Shown here: one piece after another, positions 27,716 to 35,870 of the stretch | Numbering within the stretch: the first letter of the stretch is position 1 | How the letters are laid out: the number at the start of each line of letters is the position of its first letter | DNA from: Rhodanobacter sp. L36 | GTDB taxonomy: Bacteria > Pseudomonadota > Gammaproteobacteria > Xanthomonadales > Rhodanobacteraceae | DNA: 50,768 nucleotides | Direction: 5' to 3' | Assembly (NCBI RefSeq): GCF_009765755.1 | Contig: NZ_LMUV01000006.1 | Coordinates: 50,231-100,998, forward strand | The notes under the pieces: model-generated | What the model was told of the DNA's origin: nothing | What the model saw: only the letters and a program-made list of their open reading frames with translations | Databases searched by the model: none | Translations under genes and position numbers: made by a program

Positions 27716-29080
27716 ATGGCGCGCGAAAATCTATGGCAACGCCTGCGTGGCTGGATCGCACCCGATCCGGTCGCCGAGGTCGCCATCCCCGCGCCGCGCG
27801 AATGGGCGAATTCCCATCGCGTGGAAGAAAGCCTGCGCAGTCTGCTCGACGATCCGACCATCCCTGCGTCCGTACGCAGTGAACTGGCGAGCGATTTCGG
27901 GCGCATTGAAACCATGCTGGAGAAACTCGAGCGCGGCGAACTGCATGTCGCCGTGTTCGGCCGCGTTTCCGCTGGCAAGTCGGCGCTCGGCAATGCGCTG
28001 CTGGGCCGCGAAGCGTTCGTCGTCGGCGTATTGCACGGCACGACCACCGACGCCGAACACGCGATGCTGGACGAAGCGCAGCACGATGGGCTGGTGCTGA
28101 TCGACACGCCCGGCATCAACGAACTGGATGGCGAAGCGCGCGAGCGACTGGCGTTCGACGTAGCCGAAGTCAGCGACCTGGTGGTGTTCGTCTGCGATGG
28201 CGACCTGACCCGCGAAGAACTCGATGCATTGAAAACGCTGGCCGCGACGCAGCGCCCATTTTTGCTCGCATTGAACAAGGCCGACCGCTACGGCGACGAC
28301 GAACTGCGCGATCTTCTCGATCACCTGCGCTTGCGCGTCGCCGGCCTGGTGCGCGGGGAAGACGTGATTGCGGTGGCCGCGCATCCGGCAGCACAACGTA
28401 TTCTGGAAGTGGATGCGCAAGGTCGCGAACACGCGCGCGAGCAGACGCGCACGCCCGATGTCGCCGCGTTACGCGAACGCCTGCTCGCCATCGCTGCACG
28501 CGAAGGCAAGACGTTGTCCGCGATCAACGCCGGGCTCTACGCTGGCCGGCTCACCGATCAGGTCAGCGCGCGCATCGCGCAGACACGGCAGGCCGTTGCC
28601 GCGAAACTCATCCACAACTACTGCATCGCCAAGGGCGTGGCCGTTGCCCTGAATCCGATTCCGGTCGCCGACCTGCTCGCCGCCGCCGGTCTCGACGCGG
28701 CGATGGTCGTGCAGTTGTCGCGCATCTATGGACTACCACTCACGCGCGCCGAATCCGGGCGACTGGTTGCGGTGATCTCGGCGCAGCTCGCTGCATTGAT
28801 GGGCGCGATCTGGGGCATGCAACTCGTGGCTTCGGCGCTGAAAGGCATGAGCGCGGGATTGTCGGTCGTAGTGACGGCCGCGGCGCAGGGCGCGCTCGGT
28901 TGGTACGCCACGGTGCTGATCGGACGCGCTGCAGAACGTTATTTGATCGCCGGAAAATCCTGGGGCGAAGCCGGCGCCAAACGCGCCGTCGCCGACATCG
29001 TCGCCAGTCTCGATCGCGATTCGATCCTGCGCGAAGCGCGCGACGAAATTCTCAAGCGATTGAAGTCGAACAAGCCATAA
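27716..29080 (+). CDS. GTPase with DUF697-like C-terminus (paralogue 2)
   Basis: The 454-residue protein lacks the N-terminal membrane helices of paralogue 1. Its GTPase domain has P-loop FGRVSAGKSALGNALLG, switch I HGTTTDAEH, G3 LIDTPGINEL and G4 LNKADRYGD. A helical, partly hydrophobic DUF697-type C-terminus (about residues 300-430) contains ALNPIPVADLLAAAGLDAAM and ALKGMSAGLSVVVTAAAQGA. It follows the second yceI by 11 bp and probably belongs to the same transcript. A hairpin terminator follows at 29109. Function is unknown; membrane stress or envelope roles are possible. Confidence 0.87.
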   Translation: MARENLWQRLRGWIAPDPVAEVAIPAPREWANSHRVEESLRSLLDDPTIPASVRSELASDFGRIETMLEKLERGELHVAVFGRVSAGKSALGNALLGREAFVVGVLHGTTTDAEHAMLDEAQHDGLVLIDTPGINELDGEARERLAFDVAEVSDLVVFVCDGDLTREELDALKTLAATQRPFLLALNKADRYGDDELRDLLDHLRLRVAGLVRGEDVIAVAAHPAAQRILEVDAQGREHAREQTRTPDVAALRERLLAIAAREGKTLSAINAGLYAGRLTDQVSARIAQTRQAVAAKLIHNYCIAKGVAVALNPIPVADLLAAAGLDAAMVVQLSRIYGLPLTRAESGRLVAVISAQLAALMGAIWGMQLVASALKGMSAGLSVVVTAAAQGALGWYATVLIGRAAERYLIAGKSWGEAGAKRAVADIVASLDRDSILREARDEILKRLKSNKP

Positions 29081-29108
29081 AGGGCTGCGCAGATCCTCGG
29101 ACTTGGAA

Positions 29109-29134
29109 CCCCTCTCCTGCCCGCAGGAGAGGGG
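29109..29134. terminator. Perfect 12-bp hairpin between convergent genes
   Basis: The left arm CCCCTCTCCTGC at 29109-29120 and right arm at 29123-29134 are exact complements with a 2-nt loop. It lies between the GTPase stop and the converging glutaredoxin stop, so it probably ends transcription from both sides. Confidence 0.65.
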
Positions 29135-29139
29135 GCGGA

Positions 29140-29376
29140 TCATCGCGGAATGGAGAGAAACGCGCACACCGCTTGCGCATCGAACGGCCAGTCGAGTTCA
29201 CGCTCGTCGCTTGCGTTGCGCAGCACCGGCACGCGCGTGCCATAGCGCTGCTGCAGTTGCGGCGAATCGTCCACCCACACGCTTTCGAAATCCGGCGCGT
29301 GCGCTTCGGCGAGCACGGCAAGCGCCAGATCGCACAGATGACAGTAGTCGCGCTGGTAGAGGATCAGGTCGGACAT
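29140..29376 (-). CDS. Glutaredoxin-like protein
   Basis: This 78-residue thioredoxin-fold protein has its redox motif at the N-terminus (LILYQRDYCHLCDLA, CxxC), a VPVL cis-Pro loop and a WPFDAQAVCAFL end. It matches the short glutaredoxin-like (DUF836) family found widely in proteobacteria. The substrate is unknown. The ATG at 29376 (MSDLILYQRDYC) is preferred over a 20-residue extension that reaches sdaA. It is divergent from sdaA with 63 bp between starts. Confidence 0.85.
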   Translation of the reverse strand: MSDLILYQRDYCHLCDLALAVLAEAHAPDFESVWVDDSPQLQQRYGTRVPVLRNASDERELDWPFDAQAVCAFLSIPR

Positions 29377-29439
29377 CACGGGCGCAAGCCGGGTGGCAGC
29401 GTAGAATAGCTGACCTCCCTTTCCTTTCCCGTGCACATC

Positions 29440-30822
29440 ATGGCCGTCAGCGTATTCGACCTGTTCAAGATCGGCATTGGCCCATCGTCATCGCACACGG
29501 TGGGGCCGATGCGAGCGGCAGCGCGTTTTGCCGAACGCTGGCTGGACGAAAAAGGCGTGTTGAGCCGCGTGTCGCGAATTCGCGCGGAGCTTTACGGTTC
29601 GCTGGCGATGACCGGCCGCGGCCACGGCACCGACAAGGCCGTGCTGCTCGGTTTCGAAGGCCAGTGGCCGGACCGCGTCGATCCGGACCAGATCCCGCAG
29701 ATTCTCGAACGCATCCGCGGCACGCATCGCCTGCGCCTGCTCGGCACGCACGAGATCGAATTCGACGAGAAGCGCGACCTGGTGTTCAACAAGCGCCAGA
29801 AGCTCCCGTTCCATACCAACGGCATGCGCTTCAGCGCGTACGACGCCGAAGGCCACGAGCTCGCCACGCGCGATTACTACTCGGTCGGCGGCGGCTTCGT
29901 GGTGAACAACGACGAGGCCGCGGAAGATCGCATCGTTGCCGACACCACCGAACAACCCTATCCGTTTTCCACCGGCGACCAGATGCTGGCGCTGTGCAAG
30001 AAACACGGCTTGACCATCGCGCAACTGATGATGGCGAACGAATCGGTATGGCGACCCGAGGCGGAAACTCGCGTGGGCCTGCTGACGATCTGGAAAGCGA
30101 TGCAGGACTGCGTCAATCGCGGACTGCGCTCACCCGGCGTGCTGCCCGGCGGCCTGAAAGTCGCGCGCCGTGCGCCGGCCATGGCCGAGGAGCTGCGCAA
30201 CCAGCACGAAGCGGCGTTTCGCGATCCGCTCACCATCCTCGACTGGGTGAATCTCTACGCGCTCGCGGTGAACGAGGAGAACGCCGCCGGCGGTCGCGTC
30301 GTCACCGCGCCTACCAATGGTGCCGCCGGCATCGTCCCGGCGGTTGGTCATTACTACCAGCGCTTCTGCCCGAAGTCCGACGAGAACGGCATCATCGAAT
30401 ACCTGCTCACCGCCGCGGCCATCGGCATTCTCTACAAGGAAAACGCCTCGATCTCCGGCGCCGAAGTCGGCTGTCAGGGCGAAGTCGGCGTGGCCTGTTC
30501 GATGGCCGCTGGCGGCCTCACTGCTGCACTCGGCGGCAACGTGATGCAGGTGGAGAACGCGGCCGAAATCGGCATGGAACACAACCTCGGCCTCACCTGC
30601 GACCCCATCGGCGGACTCGTGCAGATTCCATGCATAGAACGCAACGCGATGGGCTCGGTCAAGGCGATTAACGCCAGCCGGATGGCCCTGAAAAGTGACG
30701 GCAAGCATCGCGTATCGCTGGACAAGGTGATCAAGACCATGCGCGACACCGGTCGCGACATGAAGGACAAATACAAGGAAACGTCACGCGGTGGGCTGGC
30801 TGTGAATGTGATCGAGTGCTGA
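29440..30822 (+). CDS. sdaA: L-serine ammonia-lyase, iron-sulfur type
   Basis: The 460-residue enzyme converts L-serine to pyruvate and ammonia with a [4Fe-4S] cluster. The N-terminus [20 protein letters not shown] is diagnostic. Cluster cysteines are visible in [18 protein letters not shown] and [14 protein letters not shown]. It is the single-chain form with beta and alpha domains fused, at normal length. The start is ATG 29440; a GTG 9 nt upstream is not needed. A TAGAAT at 29402 might be a -10, but no -35 is visible. Confidence 0.96.
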   Translation: MAVSVFDLFKIGIGPSSSHTVGPMRAAARFAERWLDEKGVLSRVSRIRAELYGSLAMTGRGHGTDKAVLLGFEGQWPDRVDPDQIPQILERIRGTHRLRLLGTHEIEFDEKRDLVFNKRQKLPFHTNGMRFSAYDAEGHELATRDYYSVGGGFVVNNDEAAEDRIVADTTEQPYPFSTGDQMLALCKKHGLTIAQLMMANESVWRPEAETRVGLLTIWKAMQDCVNRGLRSPGVLPGGLKVARRAPAMAEELRNQHEAAFRDPLTILDWVNLYALAVNEENAAGGRVVTAPTNGAAGIVPAVGHYYQRFCPKSDENGIIEYLLTAAAIGILYKENASISGAEVGCQGEVGVACSMAAGGLTAALGGNVMQVENAAEIGMEHNLGLTCDPIGGLVQIPCIERNAMGSVKAINASRMALKSDGKHRVSLDKVIKTMRDTGRDMKDKYKETSRGGLAVNVIEC

Positions 30823-31105
30823 TGGCTTTCGGCCTGATTGCGCGGCTGCCAGCTTGTCCTTCGCGGGCAGGCCCTTACAGAGCAACTCTTCGAGAGTCCA
30901 GCCTTCAGGAGCATGTCGATTTGGCCGTCCAAATGGAGCGCTTCGAAACGCGTCACGCACGAAATCCTCCACTTCACCAATAACCAAAAGTCCCAACGGC
31001 CCGCCATAAAGTCATAAGCACCATCCGCCGCCGACGGGTGACACGACGCAACCACTCTGCAACCATCGAAGCTCAAGGCGTATAGCCTCCCGCACCGGAA
31101 TCCTC
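30823..31105. other. Gap between sdaA and the permease gene; possible gene remnant
   Basis: No gene is supported here. A minus-strand frame (30784-30996) reads GWTLEELL and nearby residues that faintly recall AbrB/MazE-type antitoxin tails. It lacks an intact N-terminal domain and overlaps the sdaA stop. It may be a decayed toxin-antitoxin remnant or chance. The permease promoter should lie in the right half, but I see no clear -35/-10 pair. Confidence 0.25.
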
Positions 31106-32770
31106 ATGTCCCAGAACAACAAACTCCGTCGCGATGTCGGGCCGATGGCCCTCATGTTTACCGGCCTGGGGTCGATCATCGGTTCGGGCTGGCTGTTCGG
31201 CGCGTGGAATGCGGCCAAGCTCGCGGGTCCTGGCGCGGTGTGGGCGTGGGTACTGGGCGCGGCGATCATCCTGTCGATTGCGCTGACCTACGCCGAACTC
31301 GGCTCGATGTTTCCCGAATCCGGCGGCATGGTGCGTTATGGCCATTACTCGCATGGCTCGCTGGTCGGCTTCATTGCCGGCTGGTCGAACTGGATCGCGA
31401 TCGTTTCGGTGATCCCGGTCGAGGCCGAAGCATCGGTGCAATACATGTCTGGCTGGAAATGGCAGTGGGCGCGGGATCTCTTTCACCAGGTACCCGGCGC
31501 ACACGGCGAACTCAGTGATACCGGCGTGGCCATCGCCGCTGTGCTGGTGGTCATTTATTTCCTGCTGAATTTCTGGAGCGTGAAACTGTTCGCACGCTCC
31601 AATTCGCTGATCACCATCATCAAGCTGATCATTCCCGCCGCGACCGGCATCGCGCTGATTGCCAGCGGATTCCATCGCGAAAATTTCTCGGTCGGCATCG
31701 ATGGTGGCGGCCATACCAATGATTTCGCCGCCATTCTCACGGCGGTGGCAACGGCCGGCATCGTCTTCAGCTTCAACGGATTCCAGAGCCCGGTGAACCT
31801 TGCCGGCGAAGCGCGCAATCCGGGACGCAGCATTCCGTTCGCGATCATCGGCGCGATCGCGCTGGCGACGGTGGTGTACGTGCTTCTGCAGGTGGCGTAC
31901 CTCGGTTCGGTGCCGCAATCGCTGCTGGCGAAGGCCGGCTGGCACGGCATCAATTTCAGCTCGCCGTTCGCCGAACTGGCGGTGATCGTCAATCTCAACT
32001 GGCTGGCGATTTTGTTGTACGCCGATGCGTTCGTCAGCCCCAGCGGCACCGGCATGACATACACCGCATCCACCGCGCGGATGATCTACGGCATGGAGCG
32101 CAACGGCACGCTGCCGAAAATCCTTGGCCACATCGACCCGAAATGGGGCGTGCCGCGTCCGGCGATGTGGCTGAACCTGGTGGTGTCGTTCCTGTTCCTG
32201 TTCTTCTTCCGCGGCTGGGATTCGCTGGCCGCGGTGATCTCGGTGGCAACGATCATTTCGTACCTCACCGGACCGGTGAGCGTGATGACGCTGCGCCGCA
32301 CTGCGCCGGAACTGCGTCGCCCATTCCGCCTGACCGGATTGCCGGTTATTGCCGGCATCGCTTTCATCATGTCGGCTGAACTTCTGTACTGGGCCAAGTG
32401 GCCACTGACCGGAAAGATCATCCTGCTGATCGTGGTCGCGCTCCCTATCTACATTTACTACCAGTGGAAAAGCGGCTGGCACGATTTCGCCCGCCAGATG
32501 AAGGGCGCGTGGTGGCTGGTCGCCTACCTGATCTCCCTTGCAGTGGTTTCGCGTTTCGGCAGCACGCGCTTCGGCGGCCTTGGTTATCTGCCTTACGGAT
32601 GGGATCTGGTGATCGTCGCGGTGATCGGCCTGCTGTTTTTCCTGTGGGGCGTGAACTCCGGCTGGCGCACACCATCCGTCGAGGCGGCCCAACTTGAAGC
32701 GCACGCTGATTCGGTATCGCCGCTGGTGCCGCCGGATGAAGCGACGGCGGAGCGCGTCACCGGGCGCTAA
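31106..32770 (+). CDS. APC-family amino-acid permease
   Basis: The 554-residue inner-membrane transporter has about twelve helices. Helix 1 carries FTGLGSIIGSGWLFGAWNAA, the unwound glycine-rich substrate site of the APC superfamily. Helix 6 has GIVFSFNGFQSPVNLAGEARNPGR. The C-terminal tail is charged and extended, making it longer than typical 450-500-residue members. It probably imports an amino acid by proton symport or exchange; the substrate is not readable. sdaA lies 283 bp upstream in the same orientation, so a link to serine or related amino acids is possible but unproven. Confidence 0.9.
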   Translation: MSQNNKLRRDVGPMALMFTGLGSIIGSGWLFGAWNAAKLAGPGAVWAWVLGAAIILSIALTYAELGSMFPESGGMVRYGHYSHGSLVGFIAGWSNWIAIVSVIPVEAEASVQYMSGWKWQWARDLFHQVPGAHGELSDTGVAIAAVLVVIYFLLNFWSVKLFARSNSLITIIKLIIPAATGIALIASGFHRENFSVGIDGGGHTNDFAAILTAVATAGIVFSFNGFQSPVNLAGEARNPGRSIPFAIIGAIALATVVYVLLQVAYLGSVPQSLLAKAGWHGINFSSPFAELAVIVNLNWLAILLYADAFVSPSGTGMTYTASTARMIYGMERNGTLPKILGHIDPKWGVPRPAMWLNLVVSFLFLFFFRGWDSLAAVISVATIISYLTGPVSVMTLRRTAPELRRPFRLTGLPVIAGIAFIMSAELLYWAKWPLTGKIILLIVVALPIYIYYQWKSGWHDFARQMKGAWWLVAYLISLAVVSRFGSTRFGGLGYLPYGWDLVIVAVIGLLFFLWGVNSGWRTPSVEAAQLEAHADSVSPLVPPDEATAERVTGR

Positions 32771-32881
32771 TGAATCGGATGATCAACCACCGGTTTCAGG
32801 CGATTGCGGCGAAGGGGACAGGCAAGCGATATCCGAATCTTTTTTTATTTGGTTTTAGCCGCCCACGTACGAGGGAGCGTC

Positions 32882-33568
32882 ATGAAAACCGGACTGAAGA
32901 AATTACTGTGCTGTATTTCGCTGAGCGCAATCACCGCTGCCTCGGTCGCTTCCGCTGAAAATGCACCGACTCTCACCACTAAAGCTGACGAAAAAATCGA
33001 TAACTGCATTCCAGGCCTGGAAAGCATCCTCCCGAGTGACTATTACGCCTGCCGTGCGAAGTATCACTTTCAACGCAAGCACTATAGGCAAGCGGTGGAA
33101 ACGCTCAAGATGGCCGCGGACTGGGCTAACAAGGACGCCCAGTACACGCTCGGTTTGATTTACTTCAATGGCGATACGCCGGGCATTGCCATTGATCGTG
33201 CACAAGGTGTGGCGTGGCTGGCTTTGGCAGCAGAGAGGAAGAATCCCGTTTACGTGCGCACGTACCTGGCAGCTCGACAGGCAATCGACTCTGCCGAACT
33301 CCGTACTGCGACACTGCTATTTGCAACGATGAACTTGCGATACGGCGACAAGGTGGCGGGCCCCAGGGCCATGCGCAACTTTGACCATCAGGTCACCTAT
33401 CATCAAGCCCAGATGATCAGCGGAAACAGCGTTGACTTTCCGATCAATGGATATGACCCGGTGCCTGGAAGCAACACATCAGTTCTACACTTTCTCCATA
33501 CCTTGGCAGACAAGGACTTCGAAGGGCTTCAAGGTACCGTGACCGTGGGTCCCGTCCAACAACCATAG
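32882..33568 (+). CDS. Sel1-like-repeat periplasmic protein (first tandem copy)
   Basis: The 228-residue product starts at the ATG at 32882, with GAGGGAG just upstream. A signal peptide (MKTGLKKLLCCISLSAITAA, cleavage after about residue 25) leads into a helical body with a Sel1-like repeat (AADWANKDAQYTLGLIYFNG...GVAWLALAAERKNP, about residues 80-125). Two Cys (DNCIP and YACRAK) probably form a disulfide. It closely resembles the gene at 33887; the shared ends ...GLQGTVTVG and DKVAG make a tandem duplication clear. Sel1-like repeats mediate protein contacts. Codon use is less GC-rich than in the downstream copy. Function is unknown. Confidence 0.8.
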   Translation: MKTGLKKLLCCISLSAITAASVASAENAPTLTTKADEKIDNCIPGLESILPSDYYACRAKYHFQRKHYRQAVETLKMAADWANKDAQYTLGLIYFNGDTPGIAIDRAQGVAWLALAAERKNPVYVRTYLAARQAIDSAELRTATLLFATMNLRYGDKVAGPRAMRNFDHQVTYHQAQMISGNSVDFPINGYDPVPGSNTSVLHFLHTLADKDFEGLQGTVTVGPVQQP

Positions 33569-33886
33569 CTACAGTTGAAACCAAGGGAGCACAAGATCAC
33601 GTACGCCATGTTCGATGCGAAAAACTGCATCCTGAGGCGTGTACGGGCGAGCGTCGTGGTGACGCAGGTGATACTGCAGGGCTCTTGCAGGCAACCACAG
33701 ATATTCCCATGACCGCAATGATCAGCGTGGGCAGGCAGGCCGCCATCCCCCGAAGCCGAACAACGAATGGCCGGGCACATCACCATGCAATGAAGCCCGG
33801 TCAACACGCGCGAGACTGAAACGTTTGCGTTAGGAATTCGAGGGCGCTCGTTCGGCGCCGACCGCTATTGCAACCAAGGAACTGTC
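33569..33886. other. 318-bp gap between tandem paralogues
   Basis: I see no supported gene. A minus-strand frame at 33529-33807 is Cys-rich, low in information and overlaps the first paralogue, so it is treated as chance. AAGGAA lies just before the next ATG and is its ribosome site. The spacer may descend from the duplicated unit. Confidence 0.5.
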
Positions 33887-34576
33887 ATGAAAACCGGCTG
33901 GATCATGCTGGCCTGCGCCGCGTTGGGCACGCTCACCACTGCGTCGATCACCCTGGCACAGGACACTCCGGCGTCCGCATCGTCCGCTGCTGCGCCGGTC
34001 GACGAAAAAATCTACGGGTGCATCGAAGGTTTCTCGGACATCCTGCCCGGCGAGTATTACGCCTGCCGCGCGAGGTATCACTTCCAGCGCGGGCACAATG
34101 CGCAGGGCGTCGAGATGTTGAAGGATGCGGCGCACTGGGCCAACAAGGATGCGCAATATGCCTTGGGACTTATGTTCTACAACGGCGACATGCCCGGCAT
34201 ACCGGCGAACCGGCCACTCGCCCTGGCCTGGTTGGCGCTGGCAGCGGAGCGCAAGAAACCCGACTATATGCAGACCTATGCAACTGCCCGACAGCAAAGC
34301 AGTCCGCAGGACCTGCGCGCAGGCGGTCTGCTCTGGCAAACGATGCGCAGGGAATATGGCGACAAGGTTGCCGGCCTGCGCGCGCTGCGCCGCTTCAACC
34401 AGGAAGTGAAGCCGCTGGAAGACGCATCCAAATTCGGTGGGATCGCCTATCTCAACGGCTATTCGCCGTTCCCCGAAACGGCGAACAAAGTGGTCGACGA
34501 TCTGCATGCGATCGCGGACAGGGCATTTGACGGGCTGCAGGGAACGGTAACAGTGGGTTCGCTGCAGACGAAGTGA
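33887..34576 (+). CDS. Sel1-like-repeat periplasmic protein (second tandem copy)
   Basis: The 229-residue product has a signal peptide (MKTGWIMLACAALGTLTTAS, cleavage near residue 25) and an Ala/Ser-rich linker. The helical Sel1-like body then aligns with the first copy throughout: ILPGEYYACRARYHFQRGH, ANKDAQYALGLMFYNGDMPG, AWLALAAERKKP, EYGDKVAGLRALR and GLQGTVTVG. Both Cys of the first copy (YGCIE, YACRA) are kept. It is more GC-rich and closer to the genome's codon style than copy 1, so copy 1 may have diverged faster. A strong terminator follows. Function is unknown. Confidence 0.82.
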   Translation: MKTGWIMLACAALGTLTTASITLAQDTPASASSAAAPVDEKIYGCIEGFSDILPGEYYACRARYHFQRGHNAQGVEMLKDAAHWANKDAQYALGLMFYNGDMPGIPANRPLALAWLALAAERKKPDYMQTYATARQQSSPQDLRAGGLLWQTMRREYGDKVAGLRALRRFNQEVKPLEDASKFGGIAYLNGYSPFPETANKVVDDLHAIADRAFDGLQGTVTVGSLQTK

Positions 34577-34609
34577 TGACACAGCCCGCTCTGCAGGAAC
34601 GCTCATAAA

Positions 34610-34638
34610 AAAGACGCGCAGCCAGGCTGCGCGTCTTT
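34610..34638. terminator. Bidirectional intrinsic terminator
   Basis: The 13-bp perfect stem (AAAGACGCGCAGC at 34610-34622 with its complement at 34626-34638) has a 3-nt loop and is flanked by A-rich sequence on the left and T-rich on the right. It ends both the Sel1-like gene and the converging membrane-protein gene. Confidence 0.88.
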
Positions 34639-34672
34639 CATTTAGCCATCCATTTGGCTATTGACGAAGTTT

Positions 34673-35527
34673 TCAGAGCCCGCGATACGGACGACCTTCG
34701 TAACGACGCAGGTGGTACACGCGATGCACATTGCCGGCGCCCATGCTGCCACCAATGGCTGCGGTGATGAGCGCGAGCAGGCCGGCGATGAAGGCGATCC
34801 ACAGCGCCATCGACGTGTAGTGCGCGGCACGATCCGCATTCGCGCGAATATTGGCGTTGGCTGCATTTCCTTCGGTCACCAGGCGTGGCAAGGTCTGATC
34901 GATCGACTCGGCCGATGTGCCGTTCGCCATCAGCAATGCGCGAGCCGTATCGGTGTGGTCGGCGAGGATCGACGCGACGATCGCGTCGTCACTGTTGTCA
35001 CGCCCGCCCGGGCGGCCATCGCCCGGTACATGGTCGGTCATGCGGCGCACGTTGGCCTGAAGTATCACCAGCGCGTCGTTGTCGGTGGCTGCTGCGGCCA
35101 TCGGTGCGCGGCCACCATCCATCGGTCCGCCCATCGGCGCGTGGTGATGCATCGCGTGACCCAATCCCAAGGACATCCACAAGGCGGTTGCGGTAAGCGA
35201 CAAGCCCCACACCGCGACGCCGTGCATCGCGCCCATGGTTTCATCGGTGCGCGCGTCGAACCAGCTGGCGAACATGCCGCCTACAAACAAACCCGCGGCC
35301 CATGCCACGATCAACCAGATCGCGGTGCCGACGCCAATGCCCTTTGCGGCGCCAGCTACATCGTTCGGATCGAACGCAGCGAAGCCCAGCGCGAGACCGG
35401 CGACATAAAGCAGCCCGGCCACCGCGGTAGCGACGAGCCAGCCGGCGATGATCGCGCCCCAGCTCATGCGCGGATGGAGCAAGGGAGTTGCAACAACGGT
35501 ATCGATACGATCGCTCGTGACAGCCAT
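34673..35527 (-). CDS. Small-helix-rich inner-membrane protein (PhnA-like/unknown)
   Basis: The 284-residue protein has four or five membrane helices. Two are near residues 24-50, one near 65-85 and one near 100-125, with a final one near 245-265. In between is a soluble loop with a His/Met-rich stretch (HAMHHHAPMGGPMDGG) that could bind metal. The helix WGAIIAGWLVATAVAGLLYVAG is typical of a widespread uncharacterised membrane family in stress or biofilm loci. The upstream 45-residue membrane gene lies 40 bp away and is probably in the same operon. No function is assigned. Confidence 0.7.
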   Translation of the reverse strand: MAVTSDRIDTVVATPLLHPRMSWGAIIAGWLVATAVAGLLYVAGLALGFAAFDPNDVAGAAKGIGVGTAIWLIVAWAAGLFVGGMFASWFDARTDETMGAMHGVAVWGLSLTATALWMSLGLGHAMHHHAPMGGPMDGGRAPMAAAATDNDALVILQANVRRMTDHVPGDGRPGGRDNSDDAIVASILADHTDTARALLMANGTSAESIDQTLPRLVTEGNAANANIRANADRAAHYTSMALWIAFIAGLLALITAAIGGSMGAGNVHRVYHLRRYEGRPYRGL

Positions 35528-35567
35528 GAGGTGATTCCTTTTCGAGATGAGTTGGACGCTGCCGCGA

Positions 35568-35705
35568 TCAGGCGCAACCGCGCAGCAGAGCGATAAGAAT
35601 CAGTACCGGAATCGGTACGCCCAGGAACCACAGCAGCACATAGCCGATGCCGCCGCGCTGTTTGCCGGCCTCGGACATCTCGGTGTTTTTCTTGATCTCG
35701 GACAT
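35568..35705 (-). CDS. 45-residue single-helix membrane protein
   Basis: This gene is below usual length cut-offs. The frame encodes MSEIKKNTEM, a polar Gly-rich stretch (GKQRGGIG), then one hydrophobic helix with prolines (LLWFLGVPIPVLILIALLRG) and ends in CA. A very strong ribosome site, GGAGGGA, is 5 nt upstream of the ATG at 35705, which supports translation. It is the first gene of a two-gene unit with the larger membrane protein. It may be a regulator or subunit of that protein. Confidence 0.75.
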   Translation of the reverse strand: MSEIKKNTEMSEAGKQRGGIGYVLLWFLGVPIPVLILIALLRGCA

Positions 35706-35870
35706 GGCGCTCCCTCCGTCGACGATGCGGGCAAAACGCCCGTGGGCCGCACGTTGGCGCGGCGCGCGTCGTTGCGATGTGACGGATCATCGTGATGGTG
35801 TCTTCACGCCGGAGTGATCGTGCGCGCCACACGACACGCTTCGCGTTCGCGCACGCACTATGCTCGGCGC

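Noticed and set aside
29402..29407. TAGAAT as sdaA promoter -10
   Set aside because: No acceptable -35 hexamer at 16-18 bp, so not listed as a promoter.
30784..30996. Small minus-strand frame with a GWTLEELL stretch, possible antitoxin
   Set aside because: The N-terminal DNA-binding part is missing, it overlaps the sdaA stop, and no toxin frame is next to it; mentioned only as a possible remnant.
33529..33807. Minus-strand 92-codon Cys-rich frame between the Sel1-like paralogues
   Set aside because: No ribosome site, overlaps the end of a supported gene, and the Cys-rich composition looks random.
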